Shown: positions 3,778 to 5,666 of the stretch, one piece after another
Layout of the letters: each line of letters opens with the position of its first letter
Position numbering within the stretch: position 1 is the stretch's first letter
Assembly: GCA_018814055.1 (NCBI GenBank)
Contig: JAHJAL010000084.1
Span: 1 to 5,666 of the forward strand
DNA length: 5,666 bases
Direction: 5' to 3'
Origin: Patescibacteria group bacterium
Lineage (GTDB): Bacteria; Patescibacteriota; JAHJAL01
Position numbers and translations under genes: made by a program
The notes under the pieces: model-generated
What the model was told of the DNA's origin: nothing
Databases searched by the model: none
Seen by the model: the letters and a program-made list of their open reading frames with translations, nothing else

Positions 3778-5666
3778 TTATTCTAAATCATTTAATTCTT
3801 TATCTTTACACACCTTAAAATCTACTCCAATTGCTTGAAAATGTTTTTCACCGCAGATAATTTTTTGTAATTCACTTGGTCGTAAATTGGCTAGATCGTT
3901 TACAAATTTGGTTTCTCGAACTAAATATAATTTATCTCCCTCATCGGTTTTGACCACAATTGCCCAATCAGGATTGTATGTGCCAAGAGGGGTGTCTACC
4001 ACAAATTTTGGAGGCAACTTGGTGTACAGCTTTACTCTGTTGCTTATTTCCAGATTATGTGCAAATTCCAATTCTTGCTTACTGTCGCAAAGCACCCTTT
4101 CGTAGGCGGATTTTTGGCTATCCATAGTGTTTTTTTGATAGCCTTTCATATCTTCAAACAAATTAATTTCCCAAACATCGCCAACCGGAGTATATTTTAA
4201 TCCTTCATTAATCAATAATTCATTCTTGGCAGTCTGGATCAATACGATAACACTCCGGGTGAATTCTTCCGGATTTTCAAACAATAAATCCAAATTTTCA
4301 ATCTTGGACAAAATTTCAATAATTGTCTGTTTGGTGACTTCTGTTTCTTTGACTATTCGATTTATCACGTTGCCGATGTGAATTTTGGAATCCAGTCTTT
4401 CTCCCGCGGATTCTCGCCTGTCGATAGTTTTTAATTTGCCACCGTCGGCAAAATCCACCAATACTTTTTCCACTCTCACCACCAGGTTGGCAACATCAAG
4501 TTCGTTTATCTTGCCAGTAACCCCGGAAATCAATTTTTGTTCATCGAAATCAATATTGTATTTTGTTCGTTTTCTTATTTTGTCCCACAGCTTTTTGAAA
4601 TCTTCGTTATCGGTAGCCAAGTGTTTGCGAAATTTGACATTGACTCGCCGGCGGGCATTGGCGGCCGGTATCGAGCTTTTGTAGCCGGCGTCAGTGTATT
4701 CCGTCTGCAAACTACCGACAAAATCTTTGTAGCTCTCATTGGCCACTACTGTCAAAATATTTATATTCGGATCAAATTGTCGGTCGCCATCAGTATTCAA
4801 ACACAACCTCAGTCCCCGACCTATCTCTTGCCTCTTTTTTGATTGTGATTTGGTTTCATTGAGAGTGCATATTTGAAAAACATTGGGATTGTCCCAGCCT
4901 TCTTTGAGGGCGGAGTGGGAAAAAATAAAACAGGTCGGTTCCTCAAACGATAAAAGTTTTTCCTTATCTTTCATAATCAAGTCATACACTTCCTTATCAG
5001 CTTTCGTTTTGCCGGTGGTGTCTTTGAAGATAATTTCGCCTTTATATTTCTTGTTGGCAAAATAGCCATTGTGAACACTATCAACTGACACATCAGAAAA
5101 ATGTGAGTAGTTTGTTTTTAGTTTATTGAATTCATCAACAAATATTTTTCTTATAATCCCCTGATCAGACATATAGTTCTCAACTTTATCAATAAAGAAC
5201 AATGACAAAACTTTGATATTGTCTCCCAGTTCATCTTGTTTGTTAAAATGGGCCTTAAGCGTTTCTCTGATCTGAGTGCGAAAAACTGCTTCTTTGTTGG
5301 CGCTGGTTTCTTCTTCCAATTTGTAAAATTTCCCATCGGATAATTCGACTCGACTATGTTGAGCGGAAATTTCGTTGACCTGCAGATCTCCATATTTATC
5401 ATTCTTTCTTGATTTGCGAAACAAACTTTCACCATGCTTTATCAACACCGACTTATTTACATATTCTCCATCGGCCGTTTTTACCTCTAAAAGTACATTA
5501 GCAGTTGGCGACTGACCTTTCTTCGTTTTGATTTCCTTAACTTGGAACATCATCTCATTGGTGTCACTTTCTTCCACTCCATAAACTTCTATTTTTTTTA
5601 CCAATCCTTTTTGATAGGAATCAGCCGGAGACAACACATACATCAGATTATGTTTTTCTTTGTGAG
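3778..5666 (-). CDS. Type III restriction endonuclease subunit Res (5' end outside the window)
   Basis: The C-terminal part of the Res subunit of a type III restriction-modification system, an ATP-driven helicase-like translocase that cuts DNA with the Mod methyltransferase. The frame is open through the right edge: codons before the ATG at 5641-5643 read HKEKHNL straight into MYVLSPADSYQKGLVKKIEV, a conserved Res segment, so that ATG is internal. Counted from it, 621 residues are visible. They include IKVLSLFFIDKVENY, helicase motif V region SHSALKEGWDNPN (242-254), motif VI QEIGRGLRL (272-280), and a C-terminal nuclease core NPDW (D559) and RETK (E577, K579), i.e. PD-x17-ExK, apparently intact. 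EcoP15I Res, about 970 residues, has the same order, so roughly 300-350 residues with Walker A and B should lie beyond the edge, and mod is expected further upstream. No frameshift or internal stop is visible. The HTH-like gene follows after 6 bases. Confidence 0.93.
   Translation of the reverse strand, partial: HKEKHNLMYVLSPADSYQKGLVKKIEVYGVEESDTNEMMFQVKEIKTKKGQSPTANVLLEVKTADGEYVNKSVLIKHGESLFRKSRKNDKYGDLQVNEISAQHSRVELSDGKFYKLEEETSANKEAVFRTQIRETLKAHFNKQDELGDNIKVLSLFFIDKVENYMSDQGIIRKIFVDEFNKLKTNYSHFSDVSVDSVHNGYFANKKYKGEIIFKDTTGKTKADKEVYDLIMKDKEKLLSFEEPTCFIFSHSALKEGWDNPNVFQICTLNETKSQSKKRQEIGRGLRLCLNTDGDRQFDPNINILTVVANESYKDFVGSLQTEYTDAGYKSSIPAANARRRVNVKFRKHLATDNEDFKKLWDKIRKRTKYNIDFDEQKLISGVTGKINELDVANLVVRVEKVLVDFADGGKLKTIDRRESAGERLDSKIHIGNVINRIVKETEVTKQTIIEILSKIENLDLLFENPEEFTRSVIVLIQTAKNELLINEGLKYTPVGDVWEINLFEDMKGYQKNTMDSQKSAYERVLCDSKQELEFAHNLEISNRVKLYTKLPPKFVVDTPLGTYNPDWAIVVKTDEGDKLYLVRETKFVNDLANLRPSELQKIICGEKHFQAIGVDFKVCKDKELNDLE

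Noticed and set aside
113..3780. Possible recoding of TGA, since no minus-strand gene here ends in TGA
   Set aside because: Six stop codons (TAA or TAG) are too few to judge, tryptophan is encoded by TGG where checked, and all genes give full-length family matches with the standard code without in-frame TGA.
4385..4684. 99-codon plus-strand open frame inside the Res gene
   Set aside because: It is antisense to well-conserved Res sequence and its product is serine/leucine-rich low complexity.

Overview
This 5.7 kb window reads as a piece of a bacterial chromosome with seven minus-strand genes in series and one fragment of a plus-strand gene at the left edge. No rRNA, tRNA, CRISPR array or insertion sequence was seen. 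The gene style (a very short TspO, a small polytopic membrane protein of unknown function, almost no Shine-Dalgarno sequences, uneven base composition) would fit a Candidate Phyla Radiation (Patescibacteria) genome. That placement is an inference from protein flavour, not from any marker gene.

Layout, left to right. Bases 1-94 hold the cut-off inner part of an ABC transporter ATPase on the plus strand; recognisable homology stops just before the Q-loop. Converging on it is a 406-residue secreted, membrane-anchored FecR-domain protein (113-1333). A 162-base gene-free, AT-rich spacer with a GC-rich inverted repeat follows (1334-1495). Next come a short TspO/MBR protein without its first membrane helix (1496-1900), a small zinc-ribbon protein with the only good ribosome binding site in the window (1956-2264), an ArsM-type arsenite methyltransferase (2348-3097) and a four-helix membrane protein of unknown function (3137-3526). 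A 75-residue HTH-like protein (3544-3771) lies 6 bases downstream of the C-terminal two thirds of a type III restriction endonuclease (Res), which runs off the right edge (3778-5666).

The right part is a defence module: Res carries helicase motifs V and VI and an intact PD-ExK nuclease site, and the tiny HTH gene is packed directly behind it. The matching Mod methyltransferase would be expected beyond the right edge. The membrane protein starts 17 bases past the HTH gene and could be co-transcribed. The middle part is a small metal/stress group: ArsM would detoxify arsenite by methylation, and the zinc-ribbon protein is a same-strand neighbour, but no arsR, efflux pump or arsenate reductase lies in the window. 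The most notable points are the truncated ABC gene at the left edge, the four-helix TspO, and the AT-rich HTH gene attached to the type III Res.
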